A DNA stretch of 64,000 nt, from positions 7,794,101 through 7,858,100 of the forward strand of contig NC_135550.1 of the NCBI RefSeq assembly GCF_964340395.1. The letters run 5' to 3'. The notes under the pieces were generated by a model. That model was not told where the DNA came from, ran no database searches, and worked only from the letters and a program-made list of their open reading frames with translations. Shown one piece after another: positions 38,860 to 51,800 of this stretch; positions within the stretch are counted from its first letter, which is position 1, and each line of letters begins with the position of its first letter. The translations under genes were made by a program, and so were the position numbers. This DNA comes from Glandiceps talaboti (Eukaryota; Hemichordata; Enteropneusta; Spengelidae).

Positions 38860-41800
38860 TTAGGCTGTTTTTTTTCTCCTTGCTTGCCTTGAGCCCTCGT
38901 CATCAAAATCCACAAAGCCATAACCAATTATCATAAGTATCACAGAAATACCTGTAATATAATGTATGTAAAATTATTTAAAAATATTCAGAGTATTTCC
39001 CATCTTTGTATTCCCACTTTAGCCTCCTACCTTAGTCAGTCGATTTTTGGTAGTTTTTCTTGATTTTTGTGTGTGTTTTTTTTGTTATTTTTTTAATGCA
39101 ATAATTACTGACTGAATCTACTAACACATTCCAATGGTCATCACGGGTGTTCTTTTACCTTTGTCCTCAATTTAAAAGCAAATTACCACCCCATGCCACT
39201 CTGCTACATAACAAAATAATGAGAAATCACCCCCACCCACCCCCTCTATTTTTGTATGTCAGTGCCCTTACCTGATACCAATATTGGTGTGATTACTCCT
39301 ATAGATACTGTACAACTACCATAGATAAATGTTTCCACTGGGAAGTGTACAAGTGCCAAAACAAACGAACACAATGTTAGGTTGTACATCCTGGAGAAAC
39401 AAACAGAAAAAAGAATGTGTGTGCAGGAGTTAAGTTTTCAAAATGTTGTAATATGACAGAGCCCCAAAACTCATGAGTGGAAGTATGGCCATTGTCACCA
39501 ACCACAGCCTCTTTTATGGCATCATACAAGACGTACCAGAGTCTTGTTGCTTCAGCAGAAATATGTGCTCTGGCTTGTGAGAATGCAGTATGCCAAGCAT
39601 TACTCTAAACATCTGAACAAATGCTTTTGATGTTCTCAGTTACATTTTTATGAACCAAGTGAGTAACTTGCACCCGAAAACATAACAACCATGAGTGCAA
39701 ATACCTTCAGTATCCACACAGAATCTCAAGCATCATGAGGCTCTGATATTTTTCATATTAAGGGTGGTCAATAGGTAAAATCTACCTGAGTTCCCCTGTC
39801 ATTTTACCAGAGTTCCCAACCAAAATTACAGCACAATGTATTGGAAACTATGCCAGTTTTACCATATTCCCCCTTTCTGCTACCGGGGGTTCCCCCAAAA
39901 CGTTGATCTGAATTAACAATTTTTGTAAAAAATACATTGTGCATTATCATGATTTTATGAACTGCATGGAATGCTTGTGTGTTCATCTGTATACAGGTAT
40001 GTAACGATGTGCAGTACATTGCAGTACAGATATCAATATTATGTGAACGCGTTGATGCAAGCATTAACTGACCTATACTGATATGCAATAATAAGTGTTA
40101 TCCCCTTTGGAGTATCTAACCCTTTCTATCGCTGAATGCATAGGATTCAATCCATCCCATCCTATATGGTCCCCATTTATACAGCTGGGTGAGCATGTTT
40201 ACAACAGTGGTTCAAAACCTACCAAAGAATCTGTGTAACAGTCGAAATGTAGTCTAGACCAACTATCAATGGGCAGATTTTCAGTCTGGCATTTGAAACA
40301 CACTCACATTCCTGATTCAACAAATGTGTTTTATCAACATTTTAGGTGATTATACATACGGTTTATGTCTAATGTAGAGTGCTCCATAAAATCTGACAAT
40401 TGCAGCCAACAATGTCCACACACCAAACAGTCTTGCCATTAAAGGATTCACTGGAAAAAAATAAACATTTGATCAGTTTAAAATTTTTTTGAAAATTTAT
40501 CTCGCTGTCTGAAGCAGAATGCACTGCAAATATTATACAAAACCAGTTCTGTTTTCAGTAATACAATTGATGATGACTTCCAGTGTTTTGCTAAGGATAG
40601 TAAGTAGACTAATATCTACCAAAATTCTCAATACACTTGACAGGGTAATAATATGTAATATAATAATAGTATTACCCAGCTAACAAAACTAAAACAAAAT
40701 GTATGGGAAACTACACCAATGTTACTTCCTCTCTGAACTTAGGTTCCCCAACTTTTAGCAAAAACCTGGCCTTGCTTGTTCTTTCTTCTTCTTTTTTCCT
40801 TTTTCTTTTTTTTTTTTTTTTTTTTTTTTGGGGGGGGGGGGCGGAGATTTCAAGAAAAGACTGATCCAAACACAAAATGATGAGTTACAAGCAATAGTTT
40901 AATTTCATTATCTCATGATTAGATCAAAATAGTTCATTTTAGTTGTTGGTGGTCTACCACCTTGTTCTATGCAATATTAGATTTTAAATTATACCACACA
41001 CACACACACTAGAGTGAATGCATACAAACAAAAAATGTTGATTCTGTGATGCTCCAAATATAGGTCAAAACTTTCCATATCACCAGTATTTTCCCAACCC
41101 CTTAGGTAGGGTCCTACTAATTTTCTTCACTCAGGCAGAAAAGACTCATGACCTAAGAGTTTTATCGCTACTTGTAGTAGGGGTTTCAAGAACACCTATT
41201 GTATATACGTTCCAAAATGCCATTGACTTGTTTATATGTCAAGTGACAGTCTTGCATGTAATACCAGGTTTTACTTCACTTTAAGTGATGCAAATTGCAT
41301 GATGCATGATACTTCAGTAAGTAGGATACTACAAGTACCTTAAAATATTCACCAAAAACTAATAATTGTTTCAGAAAATGGATGAGAAATTTCTATCAAA
41401 TATTCTTTCATTTGAAACACAAACAGGTATGCAGTGTATTGGCCATCCATTCGTTGTCTGCATACCCCACTCTCAGCCTCTGTATCAGAGGGGCGTGCAA
41501 TATTTCTTAGATCGTTGTTTTCCTGGTCTACAGACTAAATATAACAACCTTTTGACTATATATTCCTACCTGTAAGGAAAAAGCAATATTAATATTTAAT
41601 ATTTCTACTAGTATACTACATTTGTAGCAGCAGGATTCGTACGATATTTTCCTAAGAAAATGGCAATCCAGGGGTGGGGGGGGGGGGGCAATCTTTTAAA
41701 GCAATAATACGTGCCCCTGTCCTCTGTATATACGGTTGTCGTGTACTATCAATTTTTTCTTACCAAGTGTAGGTTGTCCTGTGTACAGTTTAGATGCTAG

Positions 41801-41893
41801 GAATGATTCATCTACGAAACATTGTATTGTATTTCCTACAGCCATGAACGCCACTAAACTGATCCATCCCCGCAAAATAGATTCCATTGGCAT
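38860..41893 (-). CDS. ERG28: ERG28 homologue, endoplasmic-reticulum sterol-synthesis scaffold
   Basis: Four coding exons: 41893-41764, 40450-40360, 39390-39272 and 38951-38860. The junction phases are 1, 2 and 1, all GT-AG, giving 143 residues; the human protein is about 140. Diagnostic stretches are ILRGWISLVAFMAVGNTIQC, FLASKLYTGQPTLVN and MARLFGVWTLLAAIVRFYGA, then LVHFPVETFIYGS. Hydrophobic segments at about 9-25, 49-68, 77-95 and 105-128 fit the four-helix membrane topology, and the tail ends in basic residues (RQARRKKTA). Known: ERG28 tethers C4-demethylation enzymes of sterol synthesis in the ER. The start codon lies 44 bp inside an exon whose acceptor (TTTCTCTCAG|ATTT) implies an upstream untranslated exon, possibly ending at the GTATGT near 42468. 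It is transcribed divergently from CDKAL1. Confidence 0.95.
40803..40842. repeat. poly-T / poly-G tract
   Basis: About 25 T followed by 10 G within ERG28 intron 1. Confidence 0.9.
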
Positions 41894-42676
41894 TGTGGTT
41901 GGTGGTTGGTGCTCTGGTAATATACTCTCCTAAATCTGAGAGAAATGAGAGTACAACATTATGTGAACAAGGACTTTAAAAGGTATTTTTAAAATACTGC
42001 CACACCTTACGATAGAAAAAGATAAACATACCACACGCAAGACAATGTGTACAGATAGGATCTAAATCGTGTAATTTGTAATGTAAAGTATAGCAGACGG
42101 TCGACGTGAACTTTGACCCGCAGTTTGAACTAGTCGTAAAATGGTATGATATAGCATGTTACGCCAATTTTGGTCGTAAAGTTTAGTAATATACTGTTTT
42201 ACGACACCACGGCGTAATGTTGCTGTCCTGTGTGAAATCTATATCGCATACTCGAAGTTTTCAGTAACGCAAGTTCGATGACAAAAATTTTGGATGATTG
42301 AAGGTACATGTAAAGCGGAGTTGAATGACCAGGGCTTGAAAACAGTGTAAATAAGATTAGCCCCCGCAGTCGTTGTGAAAGGGGCCTTGGAAGTTCAAAG
42401 AGCTGTGTGTCGTCGAACACAGTCAGTGACGCGTCGGAAATACTATATAATTCCCATATTGTGTACATACCATTATTATTGAGAGGATGGAATCACTCGA
42501 GTGTCTTATTCCAACGTGAGATCCCAACATTTCCAACTTTGTATAATACATAATCCTAACTATCAGCTATAGGAAAACAAGGTAATATTTCAAAAGTCAG
42601 GTTCACAGCTATATTTCAATTACACTTTTACAGTGTGTTGCACCACAATCTACTTGTAAGTTGTATGCACCACAGT

Positions 42677-42746
42677 AGCTCTGGATTTATACGCTACGGG
42701 ATTTCGACACGTCTTCTCCCACTCCGCAGCGTATAAATCCAGAGCT
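42677..42746. repeat. 70-bp hairpin
   Basis: AGCTCTGGATTTATACGCTA at 42677 pairs with GCGTATAAATCCAGAGCT ending at 42746; loop about 25 nt. Confidence 0.88.
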
Positions 42747-42750
42747 AGCA

Positions 42751-42937
42751 CCACAGTAGACTCTCTGACAGTCTTTGGAGCTTCGCATCACTAAAATTAA
42801 CTCGTCAACAAATGGTTAGCACAATGTGATCAATGAGGCTAGTACAATTATGCAGTAGATGATATCTGTACATACAAAACAACTCCTTCAATTTTAGTGA
42901 TGCGAAGCTCCGAGGACTGTAAGAGAGTCCAGCACCA
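42751..42937. repeat. foldback with ~48-bp arms
   Basis: Arm one, 42751-42798, ends in GAGCTTCGCATCACTAAAAT. Arm two, 42890-42937, is its reverse complement with a few differences. The spacer is about 90 bp. Confidence 0.88.
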
Positions 42938-43069
42938 CAGTCGTTTGTGGGCTGAGATTCAATACAAGGATGGCCATATAGTACAAACACTAGTGTCATC
43001 AGGCATATTTGAATATGCATATTCACAAAACATATTCAGTTACCATCACGTTATATTCCATGTGTGTAT

Positions 43070-43086
43070 CTATCTATCTCTCTCTG

Positions 43087-43129
<43 letters not shown>

Positions 43130-43187
43130 ATATATATATGTATATATGTATATACTGTATATATATATATATGTATATATGTATATA

Positions 43188-43247
<60 letters not shown>
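43070..43247. repeat. (CTAT)n-(TATG)n-(TA)n microsatellite
   Basis: Graded simple repeats with two direct copies of GTATATATGTATATACTGTA. Confidence 0.96.
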
Positions 43248-43249
<2 letters not shown>

Positions 43250-43439
43250 TTAATTCAAAAGAATAAGGATCTAATAAGTCGTTACTCAGAGTTTTGCGCT
43301 TTGAGCGATCTTCAGACAACTAAATTGGGATTGTCAAAATCGCGAATCGGTACATAGATCATATGAGGGGCACAGACTGATAAAGCTCGATTTAAGTACC
43401 ATAATACATAGTACTGCCAATAGGCTGGTGTAAATTAAT

Positions 43440-43880
43440 GTTATCATTGGACTGAGAACGAAGGGTACAACCAGTGGCTCATTTTGTCAGCAATTCAAAG
43501 ATGGTGCAATTCAATTTATAACTTTAAAAGTAATCGATAAAATTTTGAATTCAATTCGCTGCTGAACAGGGAACCAGTGTAAATCATGAAGAATTGGAGT
43601 AATATGGTCACATTTTTTCTTTCTGGTGACAAGTCGGGTCACTGAGTTTTGAATAATTTGGAGTTTGTGAATCTCATATAAAGGAAGGCCATAAAGTACA
43701 TTGTAAACTGTTACAGTAATCTAATCGAGATGTTATGAAGGCATGAACACGTTTCTCGATAGAAGTTTGATCCAGTATGTTGTGGATTTTAGAAGGACTG
43801 TGGATAAAATCACATCTCAGAGTCAGAGACAACCAATAAAATTGTATTGTGCACATAAATAAAATATTATCCAAATTTTG
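43440..43880 (-). mobile_element. LINE (non-LTR) 3'-region relic
   Basis: Minus-strand translation gives VHAFITSRLDYCNSL. After a frameshift it continues YEIHKLQIIQNSVTRLVTRK and KKCDHITPILHDLHWFPVQQ, then RIEFKI. This is the typical region just after the reverse transcriptase in CR1/jockey-like LINEs (AFVTSRLDYCNSL..LQRIQNSAARLV..HITP.L..LHWLPV). It is broken by the frameshift and by loss of both ends. It lies between the ERG28 and CDKAL1 start codons. Confidence 0.82.
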
Positions 43881-44153
43881 TCAGAGTTTTCAAAATTGAA
43901 CATTTTGTTTGGGTTTGGTAAAGTGGAAAGCAAGACATTCCTCTTACGAGAAAAATTTAGGAGAAAAAATCAAAATAATTACAGCTGAGTCGAAAGAAAT
44001 TTATATTTTTACAAAATAACTTTATTCTTCAAGTGATACTGATAGAAATTTGTATAACTGACCTGTAAAGGTTTCTTCAAGGAACAGCAGTGTGATCAAA
44101 TTGTTGATAATATGAAAGTTTTGTGTGACAATTATTGCATTTCTACTTCTTAG

Positions 44154-47100
44154 ATGCCAGTGTGTGATCAAGACATCAAAGATATCGAAGACTTTGTGTC
44201 AGAGTCAGATGTGACACCAAATGAAAGATATAATGCTAGGAAGAATGTTGTAGTCAGACACAGGACACCAAAATTGTTCACCAGGAGTGAAGAAAAAACA
44301 CATGCTGACAGGTAGTAAAGTATGATTGTATCTGTCAGGACTTTTAGTAAATTCATGTGGAGCAGGTTGTCAAAGTCATGAAAATGGGTTATCAGTGGCC
44401 AAGTGATTAGCTTGGTTACCTGTACCTCTTACCACAGTGTTGGTTCAACCCACCTAGCTCTGAATGTGTTTGATTGAAATAACCAGGTATGAGTTTGTTT
44501 GTTTGAGCATTACAAGTTTTTGCCAGGTTCTTTCTGCTTTATGAACTGTAGGATGCTGCACCATGGCAACCATAACAACACATTTCTAAAGTTGTATTTG
44601 ATGCGATGACAATTAATAATCACACTTATGGTGTGATTATTAATGTACAGGGTAACAGCCATATCACATGTAAAGTTCTTCCATTGTGTGACCAATGAAA
44701 GGAATCACAACCATGCTAATTACCGGTATTTTAGGTCTGGAATTTTCAATACTTGACGTAGGCAACCAAAGAATGAGGCCTTCAACTGCAACTCCCCATT
44801 CTAATGTCTGCTAACTATTACAAATATTTGAGTGGGATAACTTTCAAATGCTGTTACATGTATGTCACACAATCATTACATCATCACAGTGCATGAAAGT
44901 AGAACAGTGCAGTCATAAACTGAATAATAACAACATACATGTACAAGTGCAAGTAATGTGTGATGATACAAACAAGATCTAAGTAATAGATAGTCAATGA
45001 GTTCGGGAGGGTTATGAGCCAATAAACGAGGGGGCATAGCCCCCAAGTTTTTGGCACATAACCAGGCCCTACCGAACAAGTTGGCTATCTTACTTATACT
45101 CTGGCGTGATTGGCTCAAACAGATCTTTTTCAAAATATTTTGTCATTTGTTGCATGCAAATTGAGTGCCAAGTGTAATTTAGGTCACACCCCTAAGAAAG
45201 AGTGGGTTATGGCTCCATATAACCAACCAAAATCAAGGCTTCTGATTGGCCAAGTCGGTCTAGCTGTAGGATAAGGTTTTTGATGAGATGTGAGAACTGT
45301 GGTAGCAGAATTAGCACTGCATGTAGAGTGGCTTATTTCTTTTTGTATACATGACAGTCACACAGCATTTCCAGATTTACGGCAATTCCGCTGTGTGATT
45401 GTCATGTATATTGAACTGGAAACACCACCCTTTCATGCAGTGTTAGAGGAAAGAAATATGATAAAACTTGAATACCGAGTACATTATGGTAATTTTTGAT
45501 GGGGACCACTGTACACTTACTATCCTAAACACAAACACTGAGATACAAACATCTAGATTTTTTTTTTTAAAACATCGATTGTGAGTCTGCTTAATAAAAT
45601 TACACATAATTGAATCCCCTTCAATGATTGAATTTTACTCTCTTAGCTTATGTGACAACCATGGACAATCACACTTGTATAAACACACCATACAAATAGA
45701 AGAAAACAAAGTTTCCACACTTTAATATGTCACTTAACAGAGCACAATTACTGTATCTGATACTTGTCTATGTTATTTTCAGTATCATACCAGGTACACA
45801 AAGTATTTATGTCAAGACCTGGGGCTGCTCTCATAATAACTCTGATAGTGAGTATATGGCTGGTCAGTTGGCTGCATATGGATATAAAATAATAGGTAAG
45901 GTTACAAAGTACTTCACACTGTATTAGTCTGTCACTGTTCTTATGCATCAGTTTTCATATTATTTTTGTCCATGGTAACAGTAATGGATGGAACAGCTAC
46001 TTCTTGTGGTGTATGTGGTATATACACTGCTGCTATTCCTGATGCATGAATAATTGGCAAGGCTATCATTCTTGTGCATGTGCAAAGGATAGAACAGCCA
46101 AAAATATATAGATGTATTAAAATATGCATAGGAGACAGGGTGGCCATTACGGGTTGAATACCTTTCTTGGTATACAATGTATGTGTGTGCACATAGGGCT
46201 GCCACTTCTGGCACTAATGCATATCAGATAGGGTTGTCATTCATTGTGTAATGCATAGTGCATTAAGCTACCATTCCTCATTCTGTATGTATGGAGAGCA
46301 TTTAGTAACAAATTATGTGTGTATGGGCAGTGTTTTCCCCAGGATAGATTGCAACTATGGTGCCCAATTTGCGTAATAATGTACATATCAATAACAGTAA
46401 TTTGCATAATGATTAGCATATAATGTGTGTGTGCAACACCAAAACATACTCTGACATGTTTATATTCAACACATACATACATGTACATGGACATTGTGAT
46501 CAGCCATTTCTGTTCATTTGAAAGTATTATTATGATATTGTCATTCAAAGATTACTAAACCTCAAGGGTGGTAGAACACTTTTGAAGCATGGTAGTAACC
46601 TGCCAAGCGTGGCAGCCTGGGTAGTAAGGATGGTGTGAGCACCATGCTTTCAAATTTTCTAGAGTGGGGAGAACACTGGTGTAGAACATTCAGTAATAAC
46701 ATATAAATCAACTTGGCCCCAAATTGTCTTTCCTATTAGAGTACAAGGTTAGTATCCACTTGTGAATAAGCCACTACCTAATGTGCTTGATGTGGTGCAG
46801 AGACTGTGTTGTTAACATCGTGGCTATGAGATTCAGAATTAAACCAAGCTAACATTTGATGGTTGTTCTTCAATTTTCTACAGATAATGAAGCGTTAGCC
46901 GATCTATGGCTTCTTAACAGCTGTACTGTGAAAACTCCAGCTGAGGATCATTTCCGTAACTCCATCAACAAAGCCAAAGAACTCAACAAACATTTAGTAG
47001 TTGCTGGTTGTGTGCCCCAAGCCCAACCAAGGCTAGACTATATCAAAGGAGTTAGTGTCGTCGGTGTGCAGCAAATTGACAGAATTGTTGAAGTCGTAGA

Positions 47101-48830
47101 AGAAACCTTCAAAGGTATATACCTAGTCTGTACATGTAAGGTATGCCATGTGAGGGCACCCTCACACATCGCCTAACCCCCTTCAGACCACTGAGGTTAG
47201 AATGACACAGCGTATCTTACAGGCCTGCTCTATCCTGAACATTCTCTATCAGCATGCAAATGCTAGAAAGGACACAGTTCAAGACAGATGTGATAGGGGC
47301 CAGGGTTGACCGATGCTTGAGGGCACACCATCATGGTTTACCTTACAGACTTGGTATAATTGTTTTGAATCTGATCATTCTCACAAACCAGAACATTACT
47401 TTTCTGTTTGTGTTACACATGAAATCTACAATTTTACGATGATTTGCCCATTAGGTATAGGACAGCTTGACTAGATCATCACTGCAAAGCAATATTGTAA
47501 CTCAAGTTCAAATGTTGCCCCCATAAATAACATACACTTGTTTATACAATATGAAATATCCCTCCTTTGCTGTTTTTCAAGCACAACTGAATGGAGTTTG
47601 TAGCACCATAGGCAATGCATAGGGTAAACTATTTTTTCTGAGGGTACATGTATGGTGTTGTTTAGTGGACTGTATCATATTTATTAACCTGGAGTGATAA
47701 CCAAGATGAAAGTTCTATAGTTTACATATAGGTGTACGTGAAGAACATGGGTGTGTAGATTAAACCTATCATACATGTGTCTAAGGGTAAGAGCATAATT
47801 ACACACAGCTCGGAAAAAAATCACAAATATAAGACAGACACAAACTAAAACTATTGTCCTGACAATGTTGATACAACAGTGATAAACTATTGAATGGACA
47901 TTGGTTTCATTATAGTCTCAGTAAGAAGGCATTGCAGAGTTTAGTGACAGAGTTCCATGAACTTGCAATGTACTGTGTTGGGACTTCCAATGTTTACATT
48001 ATATTGATCACCCTCATCACAGGGTGATAATGATTAGAATCACACAACAGAGGGACTGCTATCGCCCACTTGTGTTATCTACTACATTGAAGAACAAAAG
48101 ATTTAGTTTGCGTCTATCCTAGTAAGAGTTGTATACCCCATTATACTTAAAACTTTATGTTTAGGGTATAACTGTAGGTACAGAAACCGAGGGGCTCAGA
48201 GAGTTAATAAAGTTTAGCATTTTTTTATTAATATCTATTCTTGAAATTATCAGTTGGGGTTTCGTTTCTACTTCAAACTCACCATATAAATGTTTCCAGT
48301 AAGACTATGTTTACTGTTCACACTAGGTCACAGTGTTAGACTGTTTGGACAAAAGAAGAAAGATGGAAAGAAAAGCGGTGGGGCTTCATTGAGTCTCCCT
48401 AAAATCAGAAAAAATCCTTTGATTGAAATAATAGCCATCAATACAGGGTAAGTGAAATTTACCTTACAGATGAATTCCATGTATTTTCTCTCCAAGCATA
48501 GGAAACAGGAGCAGTAACCAGCTTTTACATAAAGTTTTAAAATATTACCATCATAGATATTATTTCCTCTAATAGGTTTTTCCTATTGTTTTCCCATTAT
48601 CACTGTTGTATCAGAGTGTATCAATGTTGCATTATGGAGTACTCAGCTGTAATCCTAGAACAAACTCATGGGTTGCTTGCCAAATAGGCCATTCCAGACT
48701 GCAAACAGGAAATTTAGAATACAGTGCCCTCACTCAAATTGGAGTATCATCACCTCATTGTACTGTTTTTTAGCACAACTGAATTGATAACACTCAGTAG
48801 TGCTATAGGCATGATGTGGTGTCTGTCTCA

Positions 48831-48887
<57 letters not shown>

Positions 48888-51800
48888 TGTGTGTGTGTGT
48901 GTGTACAACTGAAACTCAAAAAACCGCCAGACTGATTGACTTGTTAAGAGCTTTGTCCCTTGGTACTCTGTAGAATCGTAAATCAGGGTTGTTTTTTGTA
49001 TTGTTCAGTCATTGAGGAAAGCAGCAGTGCGCTATGATTATTAACAGGGTAACCTATACCATGTATACCCTCAAGGTACACACAGACAGGAAGTAGAGCG
49101 CCACCATGGCAAATTTTGGAAAGACCTATTAACACATGACCCTCCAAGTGTAAACATCTATGAGTAGTGGCAAAATGCTGTTTATCCCTCCTGGCCCCTG
49201 TTGTCCAAGGTATAAATGATCCAGACATATTGAAAAGTTTCATTTGCATATTTTCAATCAATGTATTGTTGACATGTGAAACTGAATTTATCAGAAGAAG
49301 ATGATTTCTAGTTTGTTCCCTTCATCACATGTCATCCAAACCCTTTGTCAATTGCTGTAAAAAAAAAATGAGAGTGTGTCTTTTAAGTGACGGATCTGAG
49401 TCTGGAAATCTGCTGTGAGATACGATGAACCAAATATTTGATAATACAAGTGACCTTTCATTACATGAAATGAAGTGTGTATGTTTGATGTAAAGTTTAA
49501 CAAAACATGCCAATGAACCTACTAGCATATTGATGTCTCTATTGTTTCACAAGGTGTTTGAATGCATGTACTTATTGCAAGACAAAACATGCCAGAGGTG
49601 AATTAGGAAGCTATGGAATTGATGAACTGGTAGAAAGAGCAGAACAATCATTCAGAGGTAAATACACATTCTCTGATTTAAAAAAAAATAAATAAATATA
49701 GCTCTTGTTCCAAAAATTCTGTAAATCAATGTCAGGTGAAGCAAGAATATGGAATGAACTATCACAGTGACAAATTATATCTATTTCAGAGCAAGTAGCT
49801 ATGAAAACTTTTATTTTAATCAGAAGTGTAGGTTATTATAAGGTAACATTTACAAGAATACAAGAAAGAAAAGATTATAGATACAAGGGAAATACACAGG
49901 TAAAATAAATTGAACAGTGATAACAAATGACTTACAAGTATGGACCAACGACATTATGCTTTGGACCACCAAAATAAAAAAACTGGTGGTCAACATGGAC
50001 CACTGACTAAAAAAGTCCATTTCAAACCTTGCTGTCATAATGTATTTAAAGCTATAGAAGTTACATCTCTACACTTGTGACCACATGTACATACGTTCTA
50101 TAGGCACTTTTCTGGTGAATCACCTGACTGCTCTGTACTGTAGTATAGTGTACTGAAGAGTCAAAGAATTAACCCACTTACTATTTCTATTTCACCAGAG
50201 GGAGTGTGTGAGATTTGGTTGACGAGTGAAGATACTGGTGCATATGGCAAAGACATTGGAGTCACCATTGTTGACTTACTGTGGCGATTAGTGGAGGTCA
50301 TCCCAGAGGGGTGTAGGTTACGAATTGGAATGACTAATCCACCATATATCTTGGAACATTTAGAGGTATAAGGGCATTTGCTTGTCTAAAAGACTTGCAC
50401 TCACAGTCACACACATTGCGTCCCTGATTATTACTATTTATACCTGATAAAATGACTGACAACATTACACAGTTGGTTCTCTGGTATACATCAGTTGGTT
50501 TTATATATGAACCTTGTGCAAAGATGACTGATGACTTCTTGTAATAGCTGTTTTCATTTAAATCTTGCATAAAGGTGACATGAAAGGATGCACAGCTGAC
50601 TGTCTAGTATACATCAGCTGATAGCATTTAAATCTTGCACAAAGGTGACTTATGACATTGTGCACTACTAGTTCTCTCTTGCTCAGATCCATTGATTCAC
50701 TTAAACCTTGCACAAAGATGGCTGATGACATCACGTATATGCCTGTCATCTCCTTTGTAATCTGACCAACTGCAGACAAATGGTCACAACATTGGTGGAA
50801 GCTGTACACACTTCATGTCTGATCACATACGATCCTTCAATTTCAGGAAATCTCCAAGATTCTACAACATCCAAGGGTGTATTCCTTTTTACATGTACCA
50901 GTACAGTCTGGCTCAGACAGTGTATTGATGGACATGAAGAGAGAATATTGTGTGGATGATTTCAAACATGTTGTAAACTTTCTGAAACAAGGGTAATTCT
51001 AAGATTATATTTTGAGCATTTTCTTTCCTCTGTCAGTGAATAGCTTCTGTATTCTCTTTCTATGTTTGTTTGCTTGTTTGCCATTGGTTCATTAGTAAAC
51101 AACTTTTAGTAAACTTTAGTCAGTACATCATTTAAATGTGATGGAGATATATCAAAGCTTCACATAGTTATTAAGGGTAATATGTAAATCAAAGAAGTTA
51201 GAAAAGGGTGGCAACAGCCCTTCTACAATTTGAGGGAAGTGATGGAATTTTAACCCCAACAAGGGCACCGCTCTGAGAAGAAGTAGTTAAATACACAGAG
51301 ACTCCATTTAAATGTCCATACCAATATAATCAAAGTAAGTTCTCTTTTTTCACCTTGACCTTTAACTTTGACCCCCATGTTCAAGGTCAAATGGCATATT
51401 GGTCAATAAATTATAAAGTTTTTTATATAGAACCACCATTCGAATTAGCGTAACAACACCAGTTGGGATTATGTGTTCAATGAAGGCTTGTTAAAGTATA
51501 GTGTAGAAAAAGAAGTAAAATTGTTAGGATTATTATACAAATTAAAATTGAAATAGAGCCGAACATCAGGACATGCTGTAGATATCCAGTTATGATGTAC
51601 AACAAAATATTGTGTATTTACACATTTGTGCTTGCATCGTATACAGTATGTGTTATGCAAACTATTATAATATGTTTTCTCTCTCTCCCTATTATCAAAG
51701 AGACCCCAATGTTACCGTAGCTACTGATATAATTTGTGGATTTCCAACTGAAACTGAGGAGGTGAGAAAGATTTCAGTTTCTATCAAACATACAGTTGAC

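Larger units (their letters stand above)
41894..44153. promoter_or_regulatory. putative shared upstream region of ERG28 and CDKAL1
   Basis: The two start codons are 2.26 kb apart and divergent, and both appear preceded by a splice acceptor, so the untranslated first exons and transcription starts should lie between. The 41990-42500 part has more CpG and no repeats, and is the best promoter candidate. The CDKAL1 side is filled with hairpins, a TA array and a LINE relic. No core promoter element was identified, so this is inference from layout. Confidence 0.4.
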
